64,000 nucleotides of DNA from NCBI GenBank assembly GCA_018401955.1, contig JAGYJT010000014.1:1-64000 (forward strand), read 5' to 3'. How positions within the stretch are numbered: position 1 is the first letter of the stretch; each line of letters opens with the position of its first letter. The stretch comes from Chitinophagales bacterium (GTDB lineage Bacteria > Bacteroidota > Bacteroidia > Chitinophagales > CAIOSU01). Shown here piece after piece: positions 23,896 to 32,523 of this stretch. Made by a program: the position numbers and the translations under genes. Under the pieces are notes generated by a model, which made no database searches, was not told where the DNA came from, and saw nothing but the letters and a program-made list of their open reading frames with translations.

Positions 23896-25236
23896 ATGTT
23901 CAAAAAGATATTGATAGCGAACAGGGGCGAAATAGCCCTGCGCATTATCCGTACTTGTAAGGAAATGGGTATCAAAACCGTGGCCGTTTATTCCACTGCC
24001 GATACCGAAAGCCTGCACGTGCGTTTTGCTGATGAGGCCGTTTGTATCGGTCCGCCCGCTAGTAAAGATAGTTACCTTAAGATAGCCAATATTATGGCTG
24101 CGGCAGAGATTACCAATGCCGATGCCATCCACCCCGGTTATGGTTTCTTGGCAGAGAACGAGCATTTCGCCTCTATCTGTGGTCACCATGGTATTAAGTT
24201 TATCGGCCCTACCCCTGAGCACATCAGCCGCATGGGTAACAAGATAAACGCCAAAAAGACCATGATTGAAGCCGGTGTGCCCGTGGTACCCGGTAGCGAT
24301 GGTTTGATTACCGACTTTGTGGTTGCCAAAAAACTAGCTAAAAAAATAGGTTACCCAGTAGTTATCAAAGCTTCGGCAGGTGGTGGCGGTAAGGGTATCC
24401 GTATTATACAAAACGAGAGTGAGTTTGATAGTGCTTTCCAAAAAGCGCAAATGGAAGCCAAGGCTTCGTTTGGCGATGATGGTTTGTACTTGGAGAAGTT
24501 TGTGGTTGAGCCGCGCCACATCGAGTTTCAAGTGGCGGGCGACCAATATGGTAACGTGTGCCACATGAGCGAGCGCGATTGCTCTATCCAACGCCGTATG
24601 CAGAAGTTGGTTGAAGAGAGTCCATCGCCATTTATGACTGATGAGCTACGTGCCAAAATGGGCGAAGCTGCCGTAAAAGCGGCCAAGTATATTGGGTATG
24701 AAGGCCTGGGTACGGTAGAGTTTTTGGTTGACAAAGACCGCAACTTCTACTTTATGGAAATGAATACCCGTATACAAGTAGAGCACCCAGTTACCGAAGA
24801 AGTTATTGATTTTGATTTGGTAAAGGAGCAGATATTGATTGCCGCTGGCGAAAAAATATCAGGCAAAAACTACGTGCCGATGATGCATGCCATTGAGTGC
24901 CGCATCAATGCCGAAGACCCGAATAACGATTTTCGTCCATCACCGGGCAAAATCACCTCATTGCACACCAGCAAAGGGCATGGCGTAAGGGTTGATACCC
25001 ACGTATATGCAGGTTATACCGTACCGCCAAACTATGATAGTATGGTAGCCAAACTGATTGTGCGCGCCAAAACCCGCGAAGAAGCCCTAAACAAAATGGA
25101 GCGCGCCCTGAGCGAGTTTGTGGTTGAAGGTATAAAAACCACCATTCCGTTCCATCAAAAGCTAATGCGCGACCCCGATTTCCGTGCCGGCAACTTTACT
25201 ACCAAGTTTTTAGAGACGTTTGATTATAAGGATTGA
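23896..25236 (+). CDS. accC: Biotin carboxylase of acetyl-CoA carboxylase
   Basis: An ATP-grasp enzyme of 446 residues that carboxylates biotin on AccB using bicarbonate. Motifs are the N-terminal [27 protein letters not shown], the glycine-rich ATP loop [12 protein letters not shown], and catalytic [16 protein letters not shown]. Full length. The accB-accC pairing is typical. A heptanucleotide array begins immediately after its stop codon. Confidence 0.96.
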   Translation: MFKKILIANRGEIALRIIRTCKEMGIKTVAVYSTADTESLHVRFADEAVCIGPPASKDSYLKIANIMAAAEITNADAIHPGYGFLAENEHFASICGHHGIKFIGPTPEHISRMGNKINAKKTMIEAGVPVVPGSDGLITDFVVAKKLAKKIGYPVVIKASAGGGGKGIRIIQNESEFDSAFQKAQMEAKASFGDDGLYLEKFVVEPRHIEFQVAGDQYGNVCHMSERDCSIQRRMQKLVEESPSPFMTDELRAKMGEAAVKAAKYIGYEGLGTVEFLVDKDRNFYFMEMNTRIQVEHPVTEEVIDFDLVKEQILIAAGEKISGKNYVPMMHAIECRINAEDPNNDFRPSPGKITSLHTSKGHGVRVDTHVYAGYTVPPNYDSMVAKLIVRAKTREEALNKMERALSEFVVEGIKTTIPFHQKLMRDPDFRAGNFTTKFLETFDYKD

Positions 25237-25275
25237 GTTTGGTTATGGGTTAATTGTTATCGGTTGATTGGTTTC
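25237..25275. repeat. Heptanucleotide array, ggttaat word
   Basis: Units ggttatg, ggttaat, tgttatc, ggttgat, tggtttc follow the accC stop codon directly. The word is like that of the larger pair at 61919-62020. No inverted partner is evident. Confidence 0.65.
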
Positions 25276-25313
25276 TTTCGTGTTGATTTTATACGAAACA
25301 TTTTGAAAATACA

Positions 25314-26432
25314 TTATTTGGATACTGAAAACTCCACCCCTCTTTCCCCTAAATAACTCAATATATACTCCAAACAACCCGGCCATGCACCAATGAGCTC
25401 TGGCGGGTAAATGCCTGGGCGCGTAAAATGCCCGCTTAGTATCATGTTGGCGGCAGCTGTGCAGGTATAACCCGTGGTGCGAGCCATGCTGCTTATCTGT
25501 GTTTTGGGGTCGTACTCGTCATATAGGTCATACACGTAGCGAACGGGTTGTTTGTTTTCTTCGCCTTCTATTACCACTTTCATTATCGTAAACTCACGCT
25601 CTTGTTGCTCCAGCTTCCACATCGGGAAAAGTAGTTTGCTGGTGAGGTCTATGGGCTTAACCATAGTGCCGTTTACGTCAATAGCCTCTTTGTTAAAGAA
25701 ACCCGTTTCGCGGAGCACTTCCATCAGTCTTATATGGCCCGGGTAGCGTAAGGTCTTTTCCTTCATGTTCTTTATGTCGAGCGTAAACAACAGGGTACGC
25801 AAGCCATCACTGTTAAAGGCTTCTAACCTACCAACGGGCGGAAAATCCATCAGTTCCGCATCGCTAAGGGCGGGTTTGGTTACCATTTGCCCACCTACCA
25901 TCAAGCGGGCCGGGCGGGTATATTCTTCCAGCACATCAATGGGAGAGAAGGGAGCTTTGTATTCGTAGGGCCATTCGCGCTTTTTGGGCAAGCCGCCCAC
26001 ATAGTATTCAAAATTGTGTATGCGCATGGTTTGGTGGTGATGGCCAACCAATAAGTTAGGCAAGCCCGGTGCCACGCCACAATCAACTATAGCAGTAACG
26101 CCGTTTTCTTGCGCCAGCTTATTGAGCTTAAATGGGTCTTCTTCGAAAAAGGAAATATCAACCAGATTAACCCCAGCTGTAATAACCGCCTTCGCCATGG
26201 CAAAACCCATAAAACCAGGTACGGCACCCACTACCAGTTCATACCCCTTTACCAGTTTTTGAATGTGGTCGGGTTTGCTTAGGTCGGCAACTACAGTTTT
26301 GATGCCTTTCTCGGCTAGCGGCGCAAGGGCAGCAGCGTTTATATCGGCACTGGTAACGGTGTGCTGTTTTGCCAAATCGAGGGCCATGGCGCTACCCACC
26401 ATGCCTGCACCAAGAACTATTATATTTGCCAT
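25314..26432 (-). CDS. Saccharopine dehydrogenase family oxidoreductase
   Basis: The 372-residue protein has an N-terminal Rossmann fold (ANIIVLGAGMVGSAMALDLA), the family segment VDISFFEEDPFKLNKLAQ, DCGVAPGLPNLLVGH, and a C-terminal domain ending in GIYPPELIGAWPGCLEYIL. This branch resembles lysine 6-dehydrogenase and carboxynorspermidine-dehydrogenase-like proteins; the substrate cannot be assigned. It converges on accC and is divergent from a small membrane-anchored YwqK-like gene. Confidence 0.88.
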   Translation of the reverse strand: MANIIVLGAGMVGSAMALDLAKQHTVTSADINAAALAPLAEKGIKTVVADLSKPDHIQKLVKGYELVVGAVPGFMGFAMAKAVITAGVNLVDISFFEEDPFKLNKLAQENGVTAIVDCGVAPGLPNLLVGHHHQTMRIHNFEYYVGGLPKKREWPYEYKAPFSPIDVLEEYTRPARLMVGGQMVTKPALSDAELMDFPPVGRLEAFNSDGLRTLLFTLDIKNMKEKTLRYPGHIRLMEVLRETGFFNKEAIDVNGTMVKPIDLTSKLLFPMWKLEQQEREFTIMKVVIEGEENKQPVRYVYDLYDEYDPKTQISSMARTTGYTCTAAANMILSGHFTRPGIYPPELIGAWPGCLEYILSYLGERGVEFSVSK

Positions 26433-26486
26433 GCGGCTAAAATAATGTTTTCTGTTGGGTACTCACTAATACAGCCTATCAGTTGT

Positions 26487-26494
26487 TACCTTTG
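26487..26494 (+). promoter_or_regulatory. Probable -7 element (TACCTTTG) for the YwqK-like gene
   Basis: An exact TAnnTTTG ends four bases before the ATG at 26499, so the message would be leaderless or nearly so. No -33 TTG at the usual distance was found. Confidence 0.5.
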
Positions 26495-26498
26495 CACC

Positions 26499-26807
26499 AT
26501 GTCACCCAACCGACTCAGATATTTAATGATAGGTCTGTTCTTTGTTTCCATAATAGTTATGGTAGCAGCATCCTATGTGCTGAAAGATACGCCCCGTGAA
26601 GGTGGCTTTGTGAATACCCGGCCCGATAGTGCAGGTAAACAGTTTAAGATGGAATATTATCCCACGGGTGAGGTGCGCGCCAAAGGGTTAATGGACGGCT
26701 ATTATAAAGATGGCGAGTGGGAGTATTTTTCCAAAGATGGAAGCGTTGAACTTATTGAATACTACACCAAAGGTAAGCTTGACAGTAGCACCACAAAGGT
26801 GCAATGA
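26499..26807 (+). CDS. Membrane-anchored MORN/YwqK-like protein
   Basis: The start at 26499 gives MSPNRLRYLMIGLFFVSIIV, an N-terminal membrane anchor. The exported 70 residues carry a MORN-variant pair (MEYYPTGEVRAKGLMDG, YKDGEWEYFSKDGSVELIEYY), the motif of YwqK-type proteins. The function of this small version is unknown; relatives are annotated as toxin-antitoxin YwqK antitoxins on thin grounds. The frame extends back to 26361, but that part overlaps the divergent dehydrogenase gene and is not plausible. Confidence 0.75.
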   Translation: MSPNRLRYLMIGLFFVSIIVMVAASYVLKDTPREGGFVNTRPDSAGKQFKMEYYPTGEVRAKGLMDGYYKDGEWEYFSKDGSVELIEYYTKGKLDSSTTKVQ

Positions 26808-26864
26808 GGTGCATTAATCGGTAAACCTGATATTTATCACCAGTACAATTCTGGTACTACGCTA

Positions 26865-26872
26865 TAACTTTG
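26865..26872 (+). promoter_or_regulatory. Probable -7 element (TAACTTTG) for ctaA
   Basis: An exact TAnnTTTG match 33 bases before the ctaA start. A small inverted repeat (AGTAC, 7-base gap, GTACT) lies at about 26842-26858 just upstream and could be an operator. Confidence 0.5.
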
Positions 26873-26905
26873 CGCTACGTTAAGTGTTATCGTTAAAAAG
26901 CATTA

Positions 26906-27982
26906 ATGAGTAATTTGCAAAATCAGCTTAATTCTAAAAAATCTGCTGTCGGTATTTGGCTGTTGATAGGTGTTTTTATGTTATTGATGCAGATAGTTAT
27001 CGGCGGCGTCACCCGCCTTACGGGTTCGGGGCTAAGCATTACCAAGTGGGAGATAGTGACCGGAACCCTGCCACCACTTAACCAAGCCGAGTGGCAAGAA
27101 GCATTCGACTTATATAAAGCATCGCCGCAGTATGCCAAAATCAATCAGGGCATGAGCATGGGCGATTTTAAGTTCATCTATTTTTGGGAGTACTTTCATC
27201 GCCTGTGGGCGCGCACCATGGGGTTGGTGTTTTTGTTTCCGTTTATCTATTTTTTAGCAAAAGGATATTTACGTAACAAGCTGGCGCGGCACCTTATTGG
27301 GGTGGTTACGCTAGCCATGGTGGTGGCTTCTTTTGGCTGGATAATGGTAGCCAGTGGGTTGGTAAGCCGCCCGTATGTAAATGCTTACAAACTTACGCTG
27401 CACTTAATGCTGGGCATCAGTCTGTTTGTGTATGTGTTTTGGTTGGCTATTAATTACCTGTGGCCTACGGAGGGTATTGCTAAGCTTGAAGGCCTAAGGG
27501 GCTGGAGTGGAGCGGTTATTGCCGTGGCGGTTTTACAATTGATACTGGGTGGGTTGATGAGCGGCATGAAGGCGGGCTTGTTTTTCCCCACTTGGCCCGA
27601 TATGAACGGGGCCATGTTGCCCGATGTGCTACTAGATGGCAGTCAGTGGCACTTTGATGCCTTTAAGCATTACGATACTAATGCCTTTGCCCCGGCCATA
27701 GTGCAGTTTGTGCATCGTGGGGTGGCTTACATACTCACTGCTTTTGTGCTGTTGTTTGTCTATAAAGCGTTTAAGCAGCAGCCTATTGGCCCTGCCCGTT
27801 TAGGTTTTACCCTGCTGCCTATTTTGCTGCTGGTGCAGGTTACGTTGGGCATTGTTACGGTTATTAATAGTATTGGTACCATACCGGTAAGTTGGGGTGT
27901 GCTGCACCAGGCAGGTGGGGTGTTGTTGTTGGCCAATTTAGTTTTTGTAAGGCACTTTTGTTTAGCCAAGGCCGAAGTTTAA
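26906..27982 (+). CDS. ctaA: Heme A synthase (COX15/CtaA)
   Basis: An eight-helix membrane protein of 358 residues converting heme O to heme A for cytochrome oxidases. The conserved histidines lie in EYFHRLWARTMG, LTLHLMLGI, VQFVHRGVAY and LHQAGGVLLL; GGVTRLTGSGLSITKWE is the family's first-loop signature. The presence of GPRK-like MKAGLFFPTWPDMNG is also typical. It is a single gene here; cytochrome oxidase subunits are not in the window. Confidence 0.94.
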   Translation: MSNLQNQLNSKKSAVGIWLLIGVFMLLMQIVIGGVTRLTGSGLSITKWEIVTGTLPPLNQAEWQEAFDLYKASPQYAKINQGMSMGDFKFIYFWEYFHRLWARTMGLVFLFPFIYFLAKGYLRNKLARHLIGVVTLAMVVASFGWIMVASGLVSRPYVNAYKLTLHLMLGISLFVYVFWLAINYLWPTEGIAKLEGLRGWSGAVIAVAVLQLILGGLMSGMKAGLFFPTWPDMNGAMLPDVLLDGSQWHFDAFKHYDTNAFAPAIVQFVHRGVAYILTAFVLLFVYKAFKQQPIGPARLGFTLLPILLLVQVTLGIVTVINSIGTIPVSWGVLHQAGGVLLLANLVFVRHFCLAKAEV

Positions 27983-28016
27983 TTTATTGCCATTATGTAA
28001 ATGTGGATATCAATTG

Positions 28017-28036
28017 AAATGGCTTTCAAGCCATTT
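28017..28036. repeat. Hairpin AAATGGCTT-TC-AAGCCATTT
   Basis: A perfect 9-bp stem with a 2-base loop lies 35 bases after the ctaA stop. Its core is identical to the hairpin in each copy of the tandem duplication at 21307-21547, so it is a dispersed palindrome. It may terminate ctaA transcription, though the T-run is poor. Confidence 0.7.
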
Positions 28037-28132
28037 ATTCTTATCCCCGTGCAACCTCCATTTGCCTGTTCCAATCTAGCACACAAACTGTTTGTTCACG
28101 GCCACTTTACATAGCCGTAATATTAATTTGTA

Positions 28133-28140
28133 TAACTTTG
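28133..28140 (+). promoter_or_regulatory. Probable -7 element (TAACTTTG) for the PhoD-like gene
   Basis: An exact TAnnTTTG match 26 bases before the chosen start at 28167, which supports that start over the upstream ATG at 28092. Confidence 0.5.
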
Positions 28141-28166
28141 TGCCTCCTCAAATCCTTGTAGTTACA

Positions 28167-29516
28167 ATGAAAACTCTATTACTTGCGTTTGCTTTGCTGG
28201 TGAGCCAGTCTGTTCTTTTTGCCGGTGGAAACAAAAAATTGATTTCAGGCCCTATGCAGGGGCATACCACCGCCACCTATACTAACCTTTGGATTTTGGT
28301 GAAAGATGCGGGCATTGCTTCGGTTACCTTAATAGATACCACTAGTGGCGAACGCTACACTACCATACTAAAAACGGAAGGCCAAGCGGTTTACAAAGAC
28401 TACTATCCGCTGTTGTTTGAGTTTAATGATTTGCCCACCAACCGCGTATATAAGGCCGAGATAACCATTGATAACGAGCACTACGATATTGAGCGCATTT
28501 ACCATACCGCCAAAACAGATGTTAACGAAAGCTACCAGTTTATGGTTACCTCTTGTGCGCTTTCTGTGCCGTTTGGCTTGCGTTGGCTGCACCCGGGTAT
28601 TGAAGACAATGTATACAAGCATGCTATTGTAAAAGAGGCGGATTTTAGCCTTTGGTTGGGCGACTACCTTTACTTCAGAAGCTGGGACTCAAAGAAGGAA
28701 AAGGGCATGACTAGGCGTTGGATATGGAAACGCAAGCGTAAGAAGATAGCCACTTACATGGAAAACTGGCCGCAGTATAGCATTTGGGATGACCACGAGT
28801 TTGGTCCTAACGACGGCATGAGCAATTTCGAACATAAAAAGCACTCTTTAGGATTGTTCCAAAAGTTTTGGGGTAACCCCGGCTATGGAAATGATGAAGC
28901 TCCAGGTTGCTTTTTTAAGTTCGATTACTTGGATTCGGAGTTTTTTATGCTTGATGACCGCTACTACCGCACCATGCCCGAAGACAGTGTGCCTACCATG
29001 CTGGGAGCAACCCAGTTAGCTTGGTTTAAGCAGAGCCTTAAAGAATCGAAAGCAGTGTTCAAGTTTGTGGGCATCGGTAGCCAAACGCTTAACCAAGTAA
29101 CCACCCACGAGTGTTACTGGCATTACAAAGACGAGCTGGCCGATATCATCAACTTCATTAAGCAAGAAAACATCAGTGGCGTTATCTTCCTTACCGGCGA
29201 TAGGCACCACAGCGAGCTGTTGAAGCTGGATGTAGAGAACAGCTACCCGTTGTATGAGTTTACCAGCTCGGGCATTACCAGTTTCCGCCGCCGCACGCGC
29301 CGCACAGCCGAAAACAACAACCCAGGTAGGGTAGAAGGCACCTTGGCCGATTATCAAAACTTTGGCCGCATAACCATTGAGGGCGAAACCGGCAACCGTG
29401 TTTGTTTAATGGAAATTTTCGATAACCGTGGCAAACTGGTTTGGGAATACCGCATCAACCAAAACGAGCTTAAGTCTTTGAGTACGGGTAAAAGAATCCC
29501 TGTGAAGGAGGAGTAA
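28167..29516 (+). CDS. PhoD-like alkaline phosphatase/phosphodiesterase
   Basis: A 449-residue exported metallophosphatase (signal MKTLLLAFALLVSQSVLFAG). The metal-binding motifs of the PhoD superfamily are FSLWLGDYLYF, SIWDDHEFGPNDG and FLTGDRHHSEL, and an N-terminal beta-sandwich precedes them. PhoD enzymes use Fe3+/Ca2+ and release phosphate from mono- and diesters; the native substrate is unknown. The start was chosen for the signal peptide and the upstream -7 element. It appears monocistronic. Confidence 0.9.
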   Translation: MKTLLLAFALLVSQSVLFAGGNKKLISGPMQGHTTATYTNLWILVKDAGIASVTLIDTTSGERYTTILKTEGQAVYKDYYPLLFEFNDLPTNRVYKAEITIDNEHYDIERIYHTAKTDVNESYQFMVTSCALSVPFGLRWLHPGIEDNVYKHAIVKEADFSLWLGDYLYFRSWDSKKEKGMTRRWIWKRKRKKIATYMENWPQYSIWDDHEFGPNDGMSNFEHKKHSLGLFQKFWGNPGYGNDEAPGCFFKFDYLDSEFFMLDDRYYRTMPEDSVPTMLGATQLAWFKQSLKESKAVFKFVGIGSQTLNQVTTHECYWHYKDELADIINFIKQENISGVIFLTGDRHHSELLKLDVENSYPLYEFTSSGITSFRRRTRRTAENNNPGRVEGTLADYQNFGRITIEGETGNRVCLMEIFDNRGKLVWEYRINQNELKSLSTGKRIPVKEE

Positions 29517-29615
29517 GCTTTTTTGTTATAATAAGTTTATTGCCATTTTATATCATATCGGTTTATGGAATAGTTGCCGTTGTAGCATCATACTAGCAAC
29601 TAAACTATAAAACGT

Positions 29616-30515
29616 ATGAAAACCATCTGGCTCTTTATCCCCGCCCTTATCGTGTTTATTGGTTGTAATTCAGGTACCGATTCATCGGAAGATGGGCGCT
29701 ATGATGCTTCGGCTTATAATGCCGATTATACGGCTAAAGACGAATCGGAAGCGGAGTTTGAAACAAATTATGATAATGCCGCCTCAAAAAGCTCAATTAC
29801 ATCAGGGGCACCTACAGCTTCCCAACCTCCAGCACCTACCATCAAAATGCCCGATAAAATCATCAAAACGGGTTATGTAGAAATGGAGTTGGATGATTAC
29901 TCCAAGCGCATGGCTGAAATTGCGAGCAAGGTAAAGGCTGCGCAAGGATATATCTCCAACCAAAACGAGCAGCGCGACAATTACCGTATTACTAATACCT
30001 TAAGCATTAGAGTGCTTAATCAAAACTTTGATGATTTGATTAATGGCCTTGGCGATGTAGCCAAAAATGTAGTGAGCAAGAGTGTTGATATGCAAGATGT
30101 TAGCGAGGAGTATACCGATTTGGCCGCGCGCCTAAAAACCAAGCGTGAAGTGGAAAATCGCTACTTGGATATTTTGAAAAACGCCAAAACCATTAAAGAC
30201 ATATTGTTGGTAGAGGAGCAGTTGCGCACCATCCGTGAAGAGATTGAGTCATCAGAGGCTAGGTTGAAATTTTTGGATGATCGCGTGTCGTATAGCACCA
30301 TTACCCTACAAGTATTTGAAGACCTAGAGTTTAATGCCCCTGCACCTATGCAAGCCAATTTCGGGCAGAAGATTTTAAAAGCAGTTACCAAAGGCTGGAA
30401 CGGCATATTGGAATTTGCTATCGGTTTGGCAACCATCTGGCCGTTATTGTTAATTATTGCAGCGATAGCGTTTGTAGTGGTTCGTAGGGTTAGGCGCAAT
30501 AGGGCAATGGCCTAG
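29616..30515 (+). CDS. DUF4349-domain lipoprotein
   Basis: A 299-residue protein with lipobox FIGC (Cys17), an acidic low-complexity linker (residues ~20-80), the DUF4349 region (IIKTGYVEMELDDYSKRM, AQGYISNQNEQRDNY, SIRVLNQNFDDLINGLG), a coiled-coil part (LKTKREVENRYLDIL, EEQLRTIREEIESSEARLKF, split only for reading) and a C-terminal membrane helix (PLLLIIAAIAFVVVRRV). Both ends would be membrane-tethered. DUF4349 function is unknown. lpxH follows 42 bases on. Confidence 0.85.
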   Translation: MKTIWLFIPALIVFIGCNSGTDSSEDGRYDASAYNADYTAKDESEAEFETNYDNAASKSSITSGAPTASQPPAPTIKMPDKIIKTGYVEMELDDYSKRMAEIASKVKAAQGYISNQNEQRDNYRITNTLSIRVLNQNFDDLINGLGDVAKNVVSKSVDMQDVSEEYTDLAARLKTKREVENRYLDILKNAKTIKDILLVEEQLRTIREEIESSEARLKFLDDRVSYSTITLQVFEDLEFNAPAPMQANFGQKILKAVTKGWNGILEFAIGLATIWPLLLIIAAIAFVVVRRVRRNRAMA

Positions 30516-30557
30516 TTATTATTACTTGCCAGTATTTTGTTAATTTGCAGGCAACGC

Positions 30558-31385
30558 ATGAACCAACCTGCATCCATACCCCATTTTGATGTGCCTGAGG
30601 GCAAAAAAGTGTATTTTATTAGTGATATACACCTGGGTACACCCGATGCCAACAGCAGCCGGGTGCGCGAGAGTTTGTTGGTGGATTGGCTGACCGAGAT
30701 TAGCGCCGATGCCGAGGCCTTGTTTATTGTTGGCGACCTGTTCGATTTTTGGTACGAGTACCGCAAGGCTGTGCCCAAAGGCTACGTGCGGGTGCTAGGC
30801 AAGTTGGCGGAGTTAAGGGATAAAGAACTACCCATCTACTTTTTTACGGGCAACCACGACCAATGGATGTGGGACTATATGCAGCATGAGCTGGGCATAC
30901 CTGTTTTCAAAAAGGAGCAGCACGCCGTTATCAATGGTAAAAAGTTCTTTATTGCCCACGGCGATGGCCTTGGCCCGGGCGACCATGGCTACAAGTTCAT
31001 TAAAAAGATATTCACCAATCGGTTCTTTCAATGGTGTTTCCGTTGGGTGCATCCTGATGTTGGCATTACTATTGCAGAGTTCTGGAGCCGCCGGAGCCGC
31101 TATGCCAATGGCCCCGTGCTAGAAAAGTACTTGGGCGATGATAAAGAATGGTTGGTGCAGTATAGCCAAGGCGTATTGCAAAAGGAGTATTTTGATTATT
31201 TTATTTTCGGCCACCGCCACTTGGCTTTGGATGTTACCTTTCCTTCGGGCAGTAGGTATCTCAACCTAGGCGATTGGCTGAATTACTATACTTATGCTGT
31301 TTTCGATGGTCAAGATATCCAACTGCTCTCGTATCGCGATGCTGACCCTAGCCTTGATGTGCTGGTGCGGAAGCTTAATGGCTAA
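30558..31385 (+). CDS. lpxH: UDP-2,3-diacylglucosamine diphosphatase-like phosphoesterase
   Basis: A calcineurin-type metallophosphoesterase of 275 residues. Metal ligands are Asp23 and His25 (FISDIHLGT), Asp60 (VGDLFDFW), Asn99-His100-Asp101 (TGNHDQW), FFIAHGDGLGPGDHGY and FGHRH. The order and spacing fit LpxH, which removes UMP from UDP-diacylglucosamine in lipid A synthesis; the protein is somewhat longer than the E. coli enzyme. Start 30558 is the first ATG. A lipid A acyltransferase-like gene lies 4 kb downstream. Confidence 0.88.
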   Translation: MNQPASIPHFDVPEGKKVYFISDIHLGTPDANSSRVRESLLVDWLTEISADAEALFIVGDLFDFWYEYRKAVPKGYVRVLGKLAELRDKELPIYFFTGNHDQWMWDYMQHELGIPVFKKEQHAVINGKKFFIAHGDGLGPGDHGYKFIKKIFTNRFFQWCFRWVHPDVGITIAEFWSRRSRYANGPVLEKYLGDDKEWLVQYSQGVLQKEYFDYFIFGHRHLALDVTFPSGSRYLNLGDWLNYYTYAVFDGQDIQLLSYRDADPSLDVLVRKLNG

Positions 31386-32121
31386 CAACTATACCCTAGT
31401 GTATAGCCAGCCCATTAAGGGCAAAGTACTTACCTCCGATAAGTTTGGGGCAGCCTATGTTATTACCAACAAGAAGGAGCTCTATAAATTCGAGCCAACG
31501 GTAAACAAGTTTGTTACCTACAGCCTCATAAAATACGGGCAGCCCACGCACATTGATGCCAGCAACCCACTTAAGGTGATGTTGTTTTTTAATGATTATG
31601 ACATTATCGTTTTCCTTGACAATACCTTATCAGAAAAAACAGTGGTTCGGTTGCAAAACCTCGGCTTGCAACAGGTAGATGTGGTTTGCTTGGCGTTGGA
31701 TAACAACATTTGGATGTACGACGAGCTGATATTTAAGCTGCGCAAAGTAGATGAACAGCTAAACATCATTCGCGAGAGCGACGATTTGAGCCTGCTGTTT
31801 AATGCCATGATTAAACCCACCTTCTTACTGGAAGCTGATAACCGCCTGTTTGTAAACGTACCCGATATGGGCGTGCATGTATTTGATGTATTTGGTGCTT
31901 TTAGTCAAACCATACCGATAAAGGGCTTGGATGATTTTCAGGTGTTTAAGCAGCAGTTGGTGTATTTTAAGGATGGCAAGCTGTATAGCTACAACCTACA
32001 AACATTCGACACTCGCCCCATCCCTTTGCCCGAAGTAACGGGCACTATATTGGATGTGCACATACAAAGTGACCGTTTGGTGGTGTTAACGGATACGGAG
32101 TTGTTGGTGTATTCGTATTAA
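31339..32121 (+). CDS. Exported beta-propeller-like protein overlapping lpxH
   Basis: No enzyme motif is visible. The 260 residues read as repeated beta strands (VLTSDKFGAAYVITNKKELY, IIVFLDNTLSE, VDVVCLALDNNIWMYDE, LFVNVPDMGVHVFDVFG, YFKDGKLYSYNLQ), suggesting a propeller. Start 31339 gives a signal peptide (MLTLALMCWCGSLMA, then NNYTL) encoded out of frame within the last 47 bases of lpxH. The alternative ATG 31378 would remove it. The overlapping start is an inference from the signal peptide. Confidence 0.7.
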   Translation: MLTLALMCWCGSLMANNYTLVYSQPIKGKVLTSDKFGAAYVITNKKELYKFEPTVNKFVTYSLIKYGQPTHIDASNPLKVMLFFNDYDIIVFLDNTLSEKTVVRLQNLGLQQVDVVCLALDNNIWMYDELIFKLRKVDEQLNIIRESDDLSLLFNAMIKPTFLLEADNRLFVNVPDMGVHVFDVFGAFSQTIPIKGLDDFQVFKQQLVYFKDGKLYSYNLQTFDTRPIPLPEVTGTILDVHIQSDRLVVLTDTELLVYSY

Positions 32122-32511
32122 GGTTGCGAGTTAAGAGTTGCGGGTTTGATTTGTATTTCAGCCTCAATAGGAGCGTAACATTGGTGCATTTAATGAAAAT
32201 TATTTCCAGTAGGTGTGTGCTGCCCCTACAGAGCGATGTGACGTGTCCATTGTTTTTTCTACCAATATTTAGTCCTTACAGGATTGTGGTGTGGTCAATG
32301 GTTTTTCTACCAATATATTGTCCCTCTGGGACTCTTACCATTGTGCGGAAAAAGTGCTAGCGGTAAGAATTAGATGCTAATCCGTGGCAAATTCCTCTAG
32401 GGGTGTAAGGTTGGTAGAAAAAAGTGCTTTCTCATTTATAAATCCCGTAGGGATGTTACCGTAACAACCACATTTTTTCCAACCCGTAACCCGTAACTCG
32501 CAACTCGTAAC
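32122..32511. repeat. Composite repeat block flanked by inverted heptanucleotide arrays
   Basis: The 400-base gap before prfA has no gene. Its edges are inverted arrays: 32122-32150 (gttgcga, gttaaga, gttgcgg) and 32481-32511 (cgtaacc, cgtaact, cgcaact, cgtaact). Inside are two direct copies, period 48, of a unit with ttttttctaccaatat followed by a GTCC..GGAC palindrome (32246-32285, 32294-32333), an inverted ttggtagaaaaaagtg (32411-32426) and ATCCC-GTA-GGGAT (32443-32455). Confidence 0.8.
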
Positions 32512-32519
32512 TATCTTTG
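32512..32519 (+). promoter_or_regulatory. Probable -7 element (TATCTTTG) for prfA
   Basis: An exact TAnnTTTG match ends four bases before the prfA ATG and begins directly after a heptanucleotide array, which therefore occupies the -33 region. Confidence 0.55.
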
Positions 32520-32523
32520 CACC

